Positions 15,494-25,458 of a stretch of DNA of 41,437 nucleotides are shown in pieces. Origin of the DNA: Candidatus Thiodiazotropha sp. (GTDB taxonomy: Bacteria; Pseudomonadota; Gammaproteobacteria; Chromatiales; Chromatiaceae). The position numbers and the translations under genes are program-made. Numbering within the stretch: the first letter of the stretch is position 1; each line of letters opens with the position of its first letter. The notes under the pieces are model-generated. The model saw only the letters and a list, made by a program, of their open reading frames with translations. It had not been told where the DNA came from and made no database searches. The stretch covers positions 1-41,437 of the forward strand of contig JAIVEQ010000038.1 of the NCBI GenBank assembly GCA_023838465.1, read 5' to 3'.

Positions 15494-17041
15494 CTAATCT
15501 TTTTTACGTGGCATGATGCCCTGTGGGGTATATGTGCGCTTGCGTGGTGTCGGAAACAGGCTGACACCCGGACCGCTGCCCTGGGAACTGATGTTACCGG
15601 GAGCGAAGCCATTCTGACCCTGAAAAGCATATGGATCCTCTTGAGCCATCTCTTCGTGAGAGGTAGGAATGACGAAACGATCCTCGTAGTTGGCAATACC
15701 CAGCAACTGGTACATAGCCTCGGCCTGAGACTCGCTGAGTCCGACTGACTCCAGGACCGCTGTATTCGGCTTGCCATCAACCTCCTTGGAACGCTGGTTA
15801 CTGCGCATCGCCATCATCCGGTTAAGTGCATTGATGATCGGACCTTCATCACCTGCGGTTAGAAGATTGGCCAGGTAGCGTGCAGGAAAGCGCAGTGTCT
15901 CGGCTTTGGGCATTACTCCATCCGCCTCAGTGGGTAGATTGCCTTGATCAATCTGGCTCTGCACAGGTGATAGAGGGGGGACATACCACATCATGGGCAG
16001 GGTGCGGAATTCCGGATGGATGGGAAAAGCGATCTTCCACTCCATCGCCATTTTGTAGACCGGCGAGTTCTGAGCTGCATCGAGCCAGGTCTGCGGAACG
16101 CCATCTTCCAGTGCCTGTTTGATCACCTTGGGATCATGGGGGTCGAGGAAGATATCTAGCTGGGACTGATAGAGATTCTTATTGTCATCGGTTCCGGCGG
16201 CATCACTGATCTTGTCTGCATCGTAGAGTACGACACCGATATAGCGGATACGTCCGACACAGGATTCGGCGCAGGCGGTAGGTATCCCCGATTCGATACG
16301 CGGGTAGCAGAGAATGCACTTCTCCGACTTGCCTGATTCCCAGTTGTAGTAGATCTTTTTGTAGGGGCAGGCACTGACACACATACGCCAACCACGACAA
16401 CGGTCCTGATCGATCAATACTGCGCCGTCCTCATCGCGTTTATAGATGGCGCCGGATGGACAGCTTGCTACACAGGCTGGATTCAGACAATGATTACATA
16501 GACGGGGCAGATACATATGGAAGGTCTTTTCAAAGTCCTTGTACATCTGTTTCTGGATGCCCTCGAAGTTCTTATCCTTCGCACGCTCGTCGAATTCACC
16601 CGCCAGATCATCTTCCCAATTCGGTCCCCAATGGATTTTTTCCATCTGCTCGCCGGTAATCATGGAGATTGGACGCGCAGTGGGGGCTGCCTCGGAGAGT
16701 TCCTTGTTCTGCAGTTTTGGATAATCGAAATCGAACGGTTCGTAGTAATCGTCAATCTCAGGCATATCCGGGTTGGCAAAAAGATTCAATAATTTACTGA
16801 TGCGGCCACCCCCCTTCAGTTCCAACTCGCCATTCTTCTTCTCCCAACCACCATTCCACTTGTTCTGATTCTCCCACTCCTTGGGGAAACCGATACCCGG
16901 TTTACTCTCCACGTTGTTGAACCAGGCATATTCCACTCCCTTGCGATTGGTCCAGATATTTTTACAAGTCACTGAACAGGTGTGGCAACCGATGCACTTG
17001 TCCAGATTCAGGACCATGGAGATTTGTGCACGTATTTTCAT
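15494..17041 (-). CDS. narH: Respiratory nitrate reductase beta subunit (iron-sulfur) NarH
   Basis: The 515-residue protein relays electrons from NarI haem to NarG through one 3Fe-4S and three 4Fe-4S clusters. All four Cys groups are visible: CIGCHTCSVTC (about 17-27), CNHCLNPACVASC (about 182-194), CRGWRMCVSACP (the Trp-containing 3Fe-4S motif) and CILCYPRIESG with a later CAESCVGRIRYIG. Length and motif order are normal. GAGGAATAAACT precedes the ATG. The C-terminal 50 residues (PTSHEEMAQEDPYAFQGQ onward) are Gly/Ser/Pro-rich and the most variable part. Cytoplasmic side of the membrane, in complex with NarG and NarI. Confidence 0.95.
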   Translation of the reverse strand: MKIRAQISMVLNLDKCIGCHTCSVTCKNIWTNRKGVEYAWFNNVESKPGIGFPKEWENQNKWNGGWEKKNGELELKGGGRISKLLNLFANPDMPEIDDYYEPFDFDYPKLQNKELSEAAPTARPISMITGEQMEKIHWGPNWEDDLAGEFDERAKDKNFEGIQKQMYKDFEKTFHMYLPRLCNHCLNPACVASCPSGAIYKRDEDGAVLIDQDRCRGWRMCVSACPYKKIYYNWESGKSEKCILCYPRIESGIPTACAESCVGRIRYIGVVLYDADKISDAAGTDDNKNLYQSQLDIFLDPHDPKVIKQALEDGVPQTWLDAAQNSPVYKMAMEWKIAFPIHPEFRTLPMMWYVPPLSPVQSQIDQGNLPTEADGVMPKAETLRFPARYLANLLTAGDEGPIINALNRMMAMRSNQRSKEVDGKPNTAVLESVGLSESQAEAMYQLLGIANYEDRFVIPTSHEEMAQEDPYAFQGQNGFAPGNISSQGSGPGVSLFPTPRKRTYTPQGIMPRKKD

Positions 17042-17132
17042 AGTTTATTCCTCAAAATTCTTTCGCTGCCGGTGGCGTGGGAGTGAGGGCCATGATCAGC
17101 CCCCTATTCCCTGCGCCGTTACGATCAATAAC

Positions 17133-20100
17133 TCAGTTGTTGATCCCTGGAGGATTGAGTTGGGATTCGCGTTTAGCAGTCAGCGGACGCTCCAGCCAAT
17201 CCACGTCACCATCCTCGATTTTATGAATCACGACGTACTCATCACGTTGTGAACCGACAGTGCCGTAGTAGTTGAAAGCGTAAGAGAGTTGGGCATAGCC
17301 ACCAATCATATGGGTCGGCTTAGGCACGATACGCGTCACGCTATTGAGAATACCGCCACGCTTACCGGTGGTATTGGAACCCGGTACGTTCACGTGTTTC
17401 TCCTGGGCGTGATACATGAAGGCCGCACCACTGGGTATGCGCTGACTGACCACCACCCTGGCCACAGTGGCGCCGTTGCCATTGATCGCCTCTACCCAGT
17501 CGTTATCCTTAAGACCTATGGATTTGGCATCAACCTCCGCCACCCACATATAAGGACCGCCACGGAACAGTGTCAGCATGCGCAGGTTGTCCTGGTAGGT
17601 GGAGTGGATACCCCACTTGGAGTGAGGCGTGATCCAGTTGAGAGTCAGATGTGGTTTGCTCTTTACTTTGTCCGGTACGTTTTCGTGTGTCTTAAGATCG
17701 ACAGGAGGACGGAATGCGCACAAGCCCTCACCGAAATCGAGCATCCACTCATGATCCAGGTAGAACTGGGCACGCCCGGTCAGGGTGCGTAGTGGGATAT
17801 GCTCATGGATATTGGTCCAGCAGGCGTTGTAACTCACCTCTTCCGATTCAATACCAGACCAGGTCGGTGCGGTGATGATCTTGCGTGGCTGGGCCTGAAT
17901 GTCCCGGTAACGTATCTTCTCATCCTTACGTGGATCGCACAGGTGATTATGATCGATGCCTGTCTTTCTACCCAGGGCTTTCCAGGACTTGTGAGCAACC
18001 TCGCCATTGGTCTCCGGTGCCATCTGTAGTACCGAATCACAGACATAAATATCCTCTTCCAGAGATGGCAAACCCTGGCTGACACCCTCCTCCTTGATCA
18101 CACCATTGAGCTCCTTGAGTTGCTCGTATTCCACCTCCGTGTTCCAATCCAGACCCTTCACCCCATTTCCGATCTTGGTCAATAACGGCCCAAGAGAGGT
18201 GTATTTCTTGTAGGTGTTGGCGTAATCACGCTCTACCACCTTCAGCAGGGGCAATGTCTTGCCAGGTACGGGTTCGCATTCACCTCGCTTCCAGTCCTTG
18301 ACTTCACCCAGAGGCTGAGCCAGTGCCATTGGACTATCGTGTTGCATTGGAAGCGCCACCACGTCCTTACGGGTACCCAGATGGATTTCTGCCAGTTCAG
18401 AGAATTTCTTGGCAATGGTTTTGAAGATCTGCCAGTCGGACCTGGACTCCCAGGCCGGATCCACTGCGGCATCCAGTGGATGTACAAAGGGGTGCATGTC
18501 GGTGGTATTCAGGTCGCTCTTCTCATACCAGGTAGCAGTTGGCAGGATGATGTCGGAGTAGGCACCGGTGGAGTTGAGACGAAAGTTGATGTCCACCATC
18601 AGATCAAGCTTGCCCACCGGGGCTTCTTTTCGGAACACGATCTCTTTGGAGTCAGCTCCGATGTTAGCCTCCTGCATGACACCGTTTTGCGCACCCATCA
18701 GGTGCTTGAGAAAATACTCGTGACCCTTGGCCGAGCATCCCAACAAGTTGGCGCGCCAGACAAACAGGTTACGTGGATGGTTCTCCGGTGCATCGATGTC
18801 TTCACTGGCAAACGTCAGATCACCGCTCTTGAGTTGGTCAACCATATACTTGGCCACACCTGACTCATCGGTGGCACCGGCTTTCTCGGCTTCATCTACG
18901 ATATCCATTGGATTCTTGTTGAAGTGCGGAGCTGATGGCCCCCAACCCAGACGCTGGGAGACGACGTTATAGTCGGCTAGGCTATAGCCCTTGTAGCGAC
19001 CCTTGGCAGTGGATGCCATAAGCTCATCGGCATTGACTGTTTCATAGCGCCACTGATTGGTATGAAAATACCAGTAGGTGGTAGAGGCCATATGGCGGGG
19101 TGGACGGTGCCAATCCAGACCGAACGCAATAGGTGCCCAACCAGCCTGGGGCCGCAGCTTCTCCTGCCCCACATAGTGAGCCCAACCACCACCAGATTGC
19201 CCAACACAGCCGCACATGTGCAGCAGGTTCATGATGCCCCGGTAGTTCATGTCATTGTGGTACCAATGGTTAATTGCGGCACCAAGGATGACCATCGACT
19301 TGCCGTGAGTCTTTGATGCATTATCAGCGAACTCGCGGCCGGTACGCTCCAGGTCGGCACGTTTAACACCGGTAACTTTTTCTGCCCAAGCAGGGGTATA
19401 GGGCACGGACTCATCGTCGTAGGATGAGGCCAGATTATCACCCAGCCCCCGATCAATACCGTACTGAGCCACCTGCAGATCGAATACAGAGGTGACCATG
19501 ACTGTATTACCTGAGGCCAGCTTGAGCTTGCGCACCGGTATGTTACGCATCAGAACGTCGCCCTCACCCGGGGTGAAGTGGGGGAAGGCGACCGATACCA
19601 CATCATCACTACCGTCGATACAGGAGAGTTCTGCCTCGATTCCGGACTGGTCTACAGCATTCTTCTCCAGCAGGTTCCACTTACCCTCCTCGCCCCAGCG
19701 GAAACCCACTGAACCATTAGGAACTACAAAGGCCCCACTCTTGGTGTCATAGACCACTGTTTTCCACTCGGGGTTATTCGACTCGCCCATATTGTTGGCA
19801 AAGTCCGAGGCGCGCAGAAAACGGTCCGATATATAACGATCCCCATCTTTTCGCAACATCACCTGCATTGGCAGATCAGTATATTTGCGTGCATATTCGG
19901 TGAAATATGGGTCCTGCTTGTCGACATGAAACTCCTTCAGTGCCACATGGCCCATGGCCAGGAAAGCAGCGGAATCGGTGCCCTGTTTGACCGGCATCCA
20001 GAGGTCGGCAAACTTCACATACTCAGCGTAGTCCGGGGCCATGGAGACCACCTTGGTTCCGTTATAGCGGGACTCGATAGCAAAGTGGGCGTCTGGGGTG

Positions 20101-20882
20101 CGGGTCATGGGCAGGTTGGCACCACAGATGATCAGGTATTTGGAGTTGTACCAGTCGGCCGCCTCCGGCACGTCGGTCTGCTCACCCCACACCTGTGGCG
20201 AAGCCGGTGGCAGATCGCAGTACCAATCGTAAAAGGAACCGCATGCACCACCGATCAGAGAGAGGTACCGGGAACCGGCAGCGTAACTGATCATGGACAT
20301 GGCCGGAATCGGTGAAAAGCCATAGATCCGGTCAGGTCCCCATTTTTTCGCAGTATAGACATTGGCCGCAGCAGTGATTTCAGTCACCTCATCCCAGGTG
20401 CTGCGCACGAAACCTCCCAGACCGCGTACTGCCGTGTATTTCTTGCGCTTGTTGGGATCAGATTGGATTGCCTCCCAGGCTTCTACCGGGTCTTTGCCGC
20501 TTTTTCGTTCAGCACGGTAGAGATCGAGCAGACGTCCGCGAATCAGCGGATATTTAATCCGGGTTGGACTATAGAGGTACCAGGAGAATGAAGCCCCACG
20601 TTGACAACCCCGTGGTTCATGGTTGGGCATGTCAGGACGGGTACGCGGATAGTCGGTCTGCTGCATCTCGTAAGCAACCAGACCATTCTTGACATAGATC
20701 TTCCAGGAGCAGCCACCGGTGCAGTTCACTCCATGGGTGGAACGGACCACCTTGTCATGGCGCCAGCGATTTCGGTAGGTGTCTTCCCACTGCCGGTCTT
20801 CACCCGTTACGATGCCATGACCTTTGGAGAAGGTCCCTTGGATCTTCTTGAAGTACCTGAGTCTGTCTAACAAATGGCTCAT
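17133..20882 (-). CDS. narG: Respiratory nitrate reductase alpha subunit (molybdoenzyme) NarG
   Basis: The 1249-residue catalytic subunit reduces nitrate to nitrite at a bis-MGD molybdenum cofactor. The N-terminus has the conserved HGVNCTGGCSWKIYVKNG with the His/Cys ligands of the FS0 4Fe-4S cluster. The Mo-ligating Asp region is FYDWYCDLPPASPQVWGEQT. HEPRGCQRGASFSWYLYSP and SDIILPTATWYEKSDLNTTD are further family blocks. No twin-arginine signal is present, so the complex faces the cytoplasm as in membrane-bound Nar. The ATG at 20880-20882 (MSHLLDRL) is preceded by GGGAG and matches family starts. It is followed by narH after 91 bases and preceded by two transporter genes, so imported nitrate is reduced at once. 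Confidence 0.95.
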   Translation of the reverse strand: MSHLLDRLRYFKKIQGTFSKGHGIVTGEDRQWEDTYRNRWRHDKVVRSTHGVNCTGGCSWKIYVKNGLVAYEMQQTDYPRTRPDMPNHEPRGCQRGASFSWYLYSPTRIKYPLIRGRLLDLYRAERKSGKDPVEAWEAIQSDPNKRKKYTAVRGLGGFVRSTWDEVTEITAAANVYTAKKWGPDRIYGFSPIPAMSMISYAAGSRYLSLIGGACGSFYDWYCDLPPASPQVWGEQTDVPEAADWYNSKYLIICGANLPMTRTPDAHFAIESRYNGTKVVSMAPDYAEYVKFADLWMPVKQGTDSAAFLAMGHVALKEFHVDKQDPYFTEYARKYTDLPMQVMLRKDGDRYISDRFLRASDFANNMGESNNPEWKTVVYDTKSGAFVVPNGSVGFRWGEEGKWNLLEKNAVDQSGIEAELSCIDGSDDVVSVAFPHFTPGEGDVLMRNIPVRKLKLASGNTVMVTSVFDLQVAQYGIDRGLGDNLASSYDDESVPYTPAWAEKVTGVKRADLERTGREFADNASKTHGKSMVILGAAINHWYHNDMNYRGIMNLLHMCGCVGQSGGGWAHYVGQEKLRPQAGWAPIAFGLDWHRPPRHMASTTYWYFHTNQWRYETVNADELMASTAKGRYKGYSLADYNVVSQRLGWGPSAPHFNKNPMDIVDEAEKAGATDESGVAKYMVDQLKSGDLTFASEDIDAPENHPRNLFVWRANLLGCSAKGHEYFLKHLMGAQNGVMQEANIGADSKEIVFRKEAPVGKLDLMVDINFRLNSTGAYSDIILPTATWYEKSDLNTTDMHPFVHPLDAAVDPAWESRSDWQIFKTIAKKFSELAEIHLGTRKDVVALPMQHDSPMALAQPLGEVKDWKRGECEPVPGKTLPLLKVVERDYANTYKKYTSLGPLLTKIGNGVKGLDWNTEVEYEQLKELNGVIKEEGVSQGLPSLEEDIYVCDSVLQMAPETNGEVAHKSWKALGRKTGIDHNHLCDPRKDEKIRYRDIQAQPRKIITAPTWSGIESEEVSYNACWTNIHEHIPLRTLTGRAQFYLDHEWMLDFGEGLCAFRPPVDLKTHENVPDKVKSKPHLTLNWITPHSKWGIHSTYQDNLRMLTLFRGGPYMWVAEVDAKSIGLKDNDWVEAINGNGATVARVVVSQRIPSGAAFMYHAQEKHVNVPGSNTTGKRGGILNSVTRIVPKPTHMIGGYAQLSYAFNYYGTVGSQRDEYVVIHKIEDGDVDWLERPLTAKRESQLNPPGINN

Positions 20883-21031
20883 CTGTTTTCTCCCTGGGGA
20901 CAAGCTGTATCAATTACAGCCCGCCCCATGTTTGTTAGGATCGGATGAATCTGCCAAGGCCTGGGGGGGGACTGATGTCGCCTTGTTCATTTCTGCAGAC
21001 CCATCCGAAAACTGTTTTCTATCGATTTGTA

Positions 21032-22636
21032 CTACGGATTCTTGTACTCAGCCTTGGGTCCGAGGTAGTACCACCAATTCAGCAGCAGGCAGACAAAATA
21101 GAAGATGGCGAATCCGTAAAGCGCATATTCAGGGGTTGCCATCTTGATTTGCTCACCGAACACCTTAGGAATGATAAAAGCGCCATAGGCGGCCACAGCA
21201 GAAGTCCAACCCAGGGCAGGGCCCGCCTGCTCTTTGTCGAAGACCATAGCTATGGTGCGGAAGGTGGAACCGTTGCCAATACCTGTCGCGGCAAACAGTA
21301 TGAGAAACAGTACAAAGAAGGGCAGGAAAAATTCCTCAGGCGTTGCTGACACATAGGCCTGCTTCAAGAAGTAAGCCACGCCCAGGGCACTACCAATCAT
21401 CACGATGGAAACGATCTGCGTCACCTTGGCGCCACCCACCTTGTCGGCAATCCAGCCGCCCACCGGTCGAATCAACGCACCAATGAACGGCCCCATCCAG
21501 GCGTACATCAGGGCTGAAGGGCCATTTGGGTTGGCTGTAGTGTGGGTCAATACCCCATCCACCATCAGATGCTGGAACCCGAAGACCACCTTGATGGCCA
21601 GTGCGAATCCTGCGGAGTAGCCGATAAAGCTGCCGAAAGTCATGGTGTAGATGACGCTCATGACCCAGGTGTGTTTATTGCCGAAGATCTTGAACTGGCG
21701 TTGCAGATTAGGCTTGATGTCACCAGGGATCATTTTCAGCAGCATCACCGTACCGAACAGAATACCGGCAATGACCGGCCATTTGGCCCAACCGGGGGCA
21801 CCCAGTCCAGTGGGTGCCGGCAAAATGATATAGAGACCTATTGCAGCAGTAATGAAACCAATCAGCAGCATGCCACTGATCTTCGAGAAGGCACCTAGAG
21901 TTGAGCCGATGTGGGGTGAAACGTGATCGGTACGTAGGTTGTTCATACCAAACCAGCCGGCAAAGGCCAGTGGTATCAGCAGTATCAGCCAGACATAGCC
22001 GGCGTTGTGAATCCAGGTCTCAGAACCTGTCGGGATCTTACCGATCAGGGTGCCTGATGTATTCTCCAGAATCATCGAGTCACCACCAAAGATACCGAAG
22101 GTCATCACCAGCGGTATCACGATCTGCATGGTAGTAACACCCGCGTTACCTAGACCTGCATTCAGCCCTAGTGCAAGACCCTGCATCTTTTTTGGAAAGA
22201 AGAAGCTGATATTTGACATTGAGGAGGCAAAATTGCCACCGCCGAAACCGGATAGGAAGGCAAGTATCTGGAACACCCAAAGTGGCGTATTCTTGTCCTG
22301 CAACGCGATGCCGGCGCCTATGGCCGGGATCATCAGCAACGCAGTGGTGAAAAAGATGGTATTGCGCCCCCCGGCGATACGGATGAAGAAACTGCTGGGG
22401 ATGCGAAGTGTTGCGCCGGTCAGGCCGGCGATGGCTGCCAGGGTGAACAATTCGGCCTTCTCAAATGGAAAGCCCAAGTTGAGCATCTGCACGGTGATGA
22501 TGCCCCAGTAGAGCCACACCGCAAAACCGCAGAGCAGACTCGGGATCGAAATCCAGAGATTCCGGTTTGCTACTTTTTTCCCCGTTGACTCCCAAAATTT
22601 TGAATCTTCTGGGTTCCATTCTCTGATATCTGACAT
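21032..22636 (-). CDS. narK: Nitrate/nitrite transporter, NNP family (NarK2-type)
   Basis: The 534-residue major facilitator protein has about 12 membrane helices. It carries NNP signatures: two Gly-rich blocks (FLSGFGGGNFASSMSNISFF and AATGIGNGSTFRTI) and Arg residues in LRIPSSFF and PFIGALIRPVGGW, expected to bind nitrate or nitrite. It begins WNPEDSKFWESTGKKVANRN, closely resembling the start of the C-terminal half of the neighbouring fusion, so it is probably a paralogue of that nitrate/nitrite antiporter half. GAGGA before the ATG supports the start. It lies between narG and the fusion transporter; gaps of 149 and 63 bases suggest one transcription unit. Confidence 0.9.
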   Translation of the reverse strand: MSDIREWNPEDSKFWESTGKKVANRNLWISIPSLLCGFAVWLYWGIITVQMLNLGFPFEKAELFTLAAIAGLTGATLRIPSSFFIRIAGGRNTIFFTTALLMIPAIGAGIALQDKNTPLWVFQILAFLSGFGGGNFASSMSNISFFFPKKMQGLALGLNAGLGNAGVTTMQIVIPLVMTFGIFGGDSMILENTSGTLIGKIPTGSETWIHNAGYVWLILLIPLAFAGWFGMNNLRTDHVSPHIGSTLGAFSKISGMLLIGFITAAIGLYIILPAPTGLGAPGWAKWPVIAGILFGTVMLLKMIPGDIKPNLQRQFKIFGNKHTWVMSVIYTMTFGSFIGYSAGFALAIKVVFGFQHLMVDGVLTHTTANPNGPSALMYAWMGPFIGALIRPVGGWIADKVGGAKVTQIVSIVMIGSALGVAYFLKQAYVSATPEEFFLPFFVLFLILFAATGIGNGSTFRTIAMVFDKEQAGPALGWTSAVAAYGAFIIPKVFGEQIKMATPEYALYGFAIFYFVCLLLNWWYYLGPKAEYKNP

Positions 22637-22673
22637 TCGAGTATCCTCGTTGATTGAACAGATTTTCTAACTA

Positions 22674-22687
22674 CCCGGCTAGCCGGG
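22674..22687. repeat. GC-rich palindrome between the two nitrate transporter genes
   Basis: CCCGGC TA GCCGGG is a perfect 14-base palindrome in the 63-base gap between the fusion transporter stop and the next narK start. It can form only a tight six-pair hairpin and lacks a T tract. It may modulate mRNA processing; the function is uncertain. Confidence 0.4.
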
Positions 22688-22699
22688 ACCTTCCCATGA

Positions 22700-25384
22700 C
22701 TAACACGACACCTCAGCGTCCTTGCGGTAATACCACCACCAGGTTGCGATCAAACAGCTCATGTGAAATACGCCGAAGCAGATCATGGCGAAATAGGGAT
22801 TTCCGAAAAGCGCGTTGGAAATGGCTAAGGCAACTGGAATACCAAATCCTCCAAATGCTGCGATGGAGGCGCTGAAGCCCAATGCCACGGCAGTCTCGGT
22901 TTCGGCCTGATGCTTAGCTAACGCTCGCCCTGCTTCACCCTTATCTGCCGACCAGCGTTGATGGAGCGTGTGGAAAACGATGGGAATCATCCGGAAGACA
23001 GAGCCATTACCAATTCCGGTGGTAAGGAACAGAAGCAGAAACATTAGATAAAAGCCTGTCGCATTACCGCTGTAGGCATCGCCAGGTACGAAGAACAGTA
23101 CGCCAAACATGGCGGCAGTCATCACCCCAAAATTCCAGAAGGTAAGACTGGCGCCACCCATACGATCGGACAGCCAACCACCCAGCGGCCGGATCAGAGC
23201 CCCTACCAGTGGTCCAACGAAGGCATACCTGACCATGCCTGAATCTGGAAATTGTGTGGCCAGCAACATCGGAAAGCCGACAGCGAAGCCGATAAAGGAG
23301 CCAAAGGTGCCGGTGTAAAGCCAGCTTCCCAACCAAGCGTGCTTTCGGTGGAAAACAGCTGCCTCTTCTGCAAAAGTGGCCTTGGTATGCCGAATGTTGT
23401 TCATACCAAACCAAACCGCGAGCGTAGATAGCAGTATGAACGGTACCCAGATGAAGCCTGCATTCTGCAGCCAGACCAATTTTTCCGTACCCCCTTCCAT
23501 CATGGTCTGAGCCTCGCCACCCATGAAGAAAAGTGCACCACCGTAGATCACCACTGGCACCACAGCCTGGGCAACAGCCACGCCCAGGTTACCGAAACCC
23601 GCGTTAAACCCCAGAGCTGTCCCCTGCATCTTCTTGGGAAAGAAGAAGCTGATGTTGGCCATGCTTGAGGAGAAGTTGCCACCACCGAAGCCGCATAGCA
23701 GGGCAATCACTACGAATACGGCATAGTTGGTGTCGGGATTCTGAACGGCAATACTCATCCATAAGGAGGGGAGGAGTAGCGAAGCAGTACTGAAAACAGC
23801 CCAGTTGCGCCCCCCAAAGATAGGCACCACAAAAGAATAGAGCAACCGCAGGATAGCCCCTGACAAACCCGGTAATGCCGCCAGCCAGAAAAGCTCACTG
23901 GTAGTAAACTGGAAGCCGACTTTGGGCAACTCAACCACCACCACGCTCCAGACCACCCAGACTGAAAACGAAAGCAGCAGCGCCGGCATGGAGATCCACA
24001 AATTGCGGTTGGCGATGGCACGGCCAGTGGTGTTCCAGAAGCCCTCGTCCTCCGGACGCCAGTCGGTGAGCCAGACCTTTCTCCTGCGCTTGGCATCCAC
24101 CAGGCCATCGCGAACCATTTCGTCACGCAGACCTTCGTTCTCCTGAAGAATGGCCTCACGCTCACCCTTGGCCGCCGCCCATGTCCAGATCATGACACCT
24201 GCCAGGACCATATACATCAACATGAAGCAACTGCTTCGAACACCAACCATATCGGCAGCGATACCGAACATAATGGGCAAGGAAAAGCCGCCAAGGCCAC
24301 CGATGACTCCCACTAAACCACCCACTGAACCCATGTTGGTGGGATAATAGTCGGCCAGTTCGCGATAGACGCTGGCCTTGCCAATACCCTGAGCGATACC
24401 GACAATGAAGATCAACACAGTGAACGTCACAATACCGACACCGAGGCTCACTGAGACATCGCCCTCAATGCCATGGATAGTCAACGTCGTAGGAGGATAG
24501 GAAACCAGGAACAGGCAGATGATGCTCACCCAGAACACCCACCAGGTCACGGTACTCCCACCCCACTTATCCGACATCCAACCACCCAGGGCGCGAATCA
24601 AACCGGAGGGTAGTGTAAAGAACATGGTAATCAAGGCGGCCTCTTTCAGACCGAGCCCGTACTCACCCACGTAGTACTTGGGTAGCCATAGCGCCAGAGC
24701 GACAAAACCACCAAAGACAAAATAATAGGCCAGTCCAAAGCGCCAGACCCGCGCTTCTGTGAGGGGTGCCAATTGTTGTGAGAGTGAAAAGGGGGTCTTG
24801 GATTTTTTACGCTCTTCATGGAGCGGATCGGGATAGGTAGTGAACCAGAACAGGACAGCCATAACCAACATGGCGATAGAATAGATTTCCGGTACTGCCC
24901 GCCAACCGTATGCCACCAGGATGAGGGGTGCCACCAGATTGGTCACCGCCGCACCGGCATTGCCGGCGCCGAAGATTCCCATAGCGGTGCCTTGGCGTTC
25001 CTTCGGAAACCAGGCGGAGGTATAGGCGATGCCGATTGCAAAGGAACCTCCGGCAAGCCCAACAAACAGGCCGATGGCCAGGTACTGCCAATACTCGGTG
25101 GCAAAAGAGAGCCCGTAGGTGGGAATAGCCACCAGCAGCATCTGGATGAAATAGACGATACGTCCGCCAAAGCGGTCGGTCATCAGCCCCAGAGGTAAAC
25201 GTACCAGGGAGCCGGTCAGGATCGGAGTGGCCACCAGTAGGCCAAACTCGGTCTCGCTGAGAGACAACTCCTGTTTGATCTTGATGCCAATAACCGAAAA
25301 CATGGTCCAGACAGCAAAATTTACTGCGAAGGCAACCGTGTTCATGGTGAGAACCGACAGCTGTTTGGTTCTATGCGTGGCCAT
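22700..25384 (-). CDS. narK: NarK1-NarK2 fused nitrate/nitrite transporter (two NNP domains)
   Basis: The 894-residue protein contains two complete NNP transporters in one chain, about 24 membrane helices. Residues 1 to about 410 form a NarK1-type domain (TKQLSVLTMNTVAFAVNFAV, LVRLPLGLMTDRFGGR, GLAGGSFAIGIAYTSAWF). A charged linker (EREAILQENEGLRDEMVRDG, DAKRRRKVWLTDW) leads to a NarK2-type domain (FWNTTGRAIANRNLWISMPA, GFGGGNFSSSMANISFFFPK, GIGNGSVFRMIP). In denitrifiers with such fusions, NarK1 resembles a proton-nitrate importer and NarK2 a nitrate/nitrite antiporter. The ATG at 25382-25384 is preceded by AGAGG; an upstream TTG (25415-25417) is less likely. As first gene after the FNR box it should head the operon. 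Confidence 0.92.
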   Translation of the reverse strand: MATHRTKQLSVLTMNTVAFAVNFAVWTMFSVIGIKIKQELSLSETEFGLLVATPILTGSLVRLPLGLMTDRFGGRIVYFIQMLLVAIPTYGLSFATEYWQYLAIGLFVGLAGGSFAIGIAYTSAWFPKERQGTAMGIFGAGNAGAAVTNLVAPLILVAYGWRAVPEIYSIAMLVMAVLFWFTTYPDPLHEERKKSKTPFSLSQQLAPLTEARVWRFGLAYYFVFGGFVALALWLPKYYVGEYGLGLKEAALITMFFTLPSGLIRALGGWMSDKWGGSTVTWWVFWVSIICLFLVSYPPTTLTIHGIEGDVSVSLGVGIVTFTVLIFIVGIAQGIGKASVYRELADYYPTNMGSVGGLVGVIGGLGGFSLPIMFGIAADMVGVRSSCFMLMYMVLAGVMIWTWAAAKGEREAILQENEGLRDEMVRDGLVDAKRRRKVWLTDWRPEDEGFWNTTGRAIANRNLWISMPALLLSFSVWVVWSVVVVELPKVGFQFTTSELFWLAALPGLSGAILRLLYSFVVPIFGGRNWAVFSTASLLLPSLWMSIAVQNPDTNYAVFVVIALLCGFGGGNFSSSMANISFFFPKKMQGTALGFNAGFGNLGVAVAQAVVPVVIYGGALFFMGGEAQTMMEGGTEKLVWLQNAGFIWVPFILLSTLAVWFGMNNIRHTKATFAEEAAVFHRKHAWLGSWLYTGTFGSFIGFAVGFPMLLATQFPDSGMVRYAFVGPLVGALIRPLGGWLSDRMGGASLTFWNFGVMTAAMFGVLFFVPGDAYSGNATGFYLMFLLLFLTTGIGNGSVFRMIPIVFHTLHQRWSADKGEAGRALAKHQAETETAVALGFSASIAAFGGFGIPVALAISNALFGNPYFAMICFGVFHMSCLIATWWWYYRKDAEVSC

Positions 25385-25444
25385 ATCGAGAACCTCTGGC
25401 AAGGAATTCAGCTCCAATTTAATTTGGCCAGACAGGACCTACAA

Positions 25445-25458
25445 TTGACTGAAATCAA
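25445..25458 (-). promoter_or_regulatory. FNR/CRP-family anaerobic box upstream of the narK-narG operon
   Basis: TTGAC-TGAA-ATCAA matches the FNR/Anr/Dnr consensus TTGAT-N4-ATCAA at nine of ten defined positions. Its centre lies 67-68 bases upstream of the fusion transporter start, so a transcription start about 41 bases downstream of the box would leave a ~25-base leader, the normal class II geometry. The site is in the shared region with divergent narX, 250 bases from that start. Control by oxygen or nitric oxide is inferred. Confidence 0.7.

Noticed and set aside
17289..20315. Plus-strand open frames of 120-175 codons opposite narG
   Set aside because: narG is unambiguous over its whole length; these are shadows.
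20901..20925. Small inverted repeat GCTGTA/TACAGC upstream of narG as an FNR site or terminator
   Set aside because: It does not match TTGAT-N4-ATCAA and the six-pair stem has no T tract.
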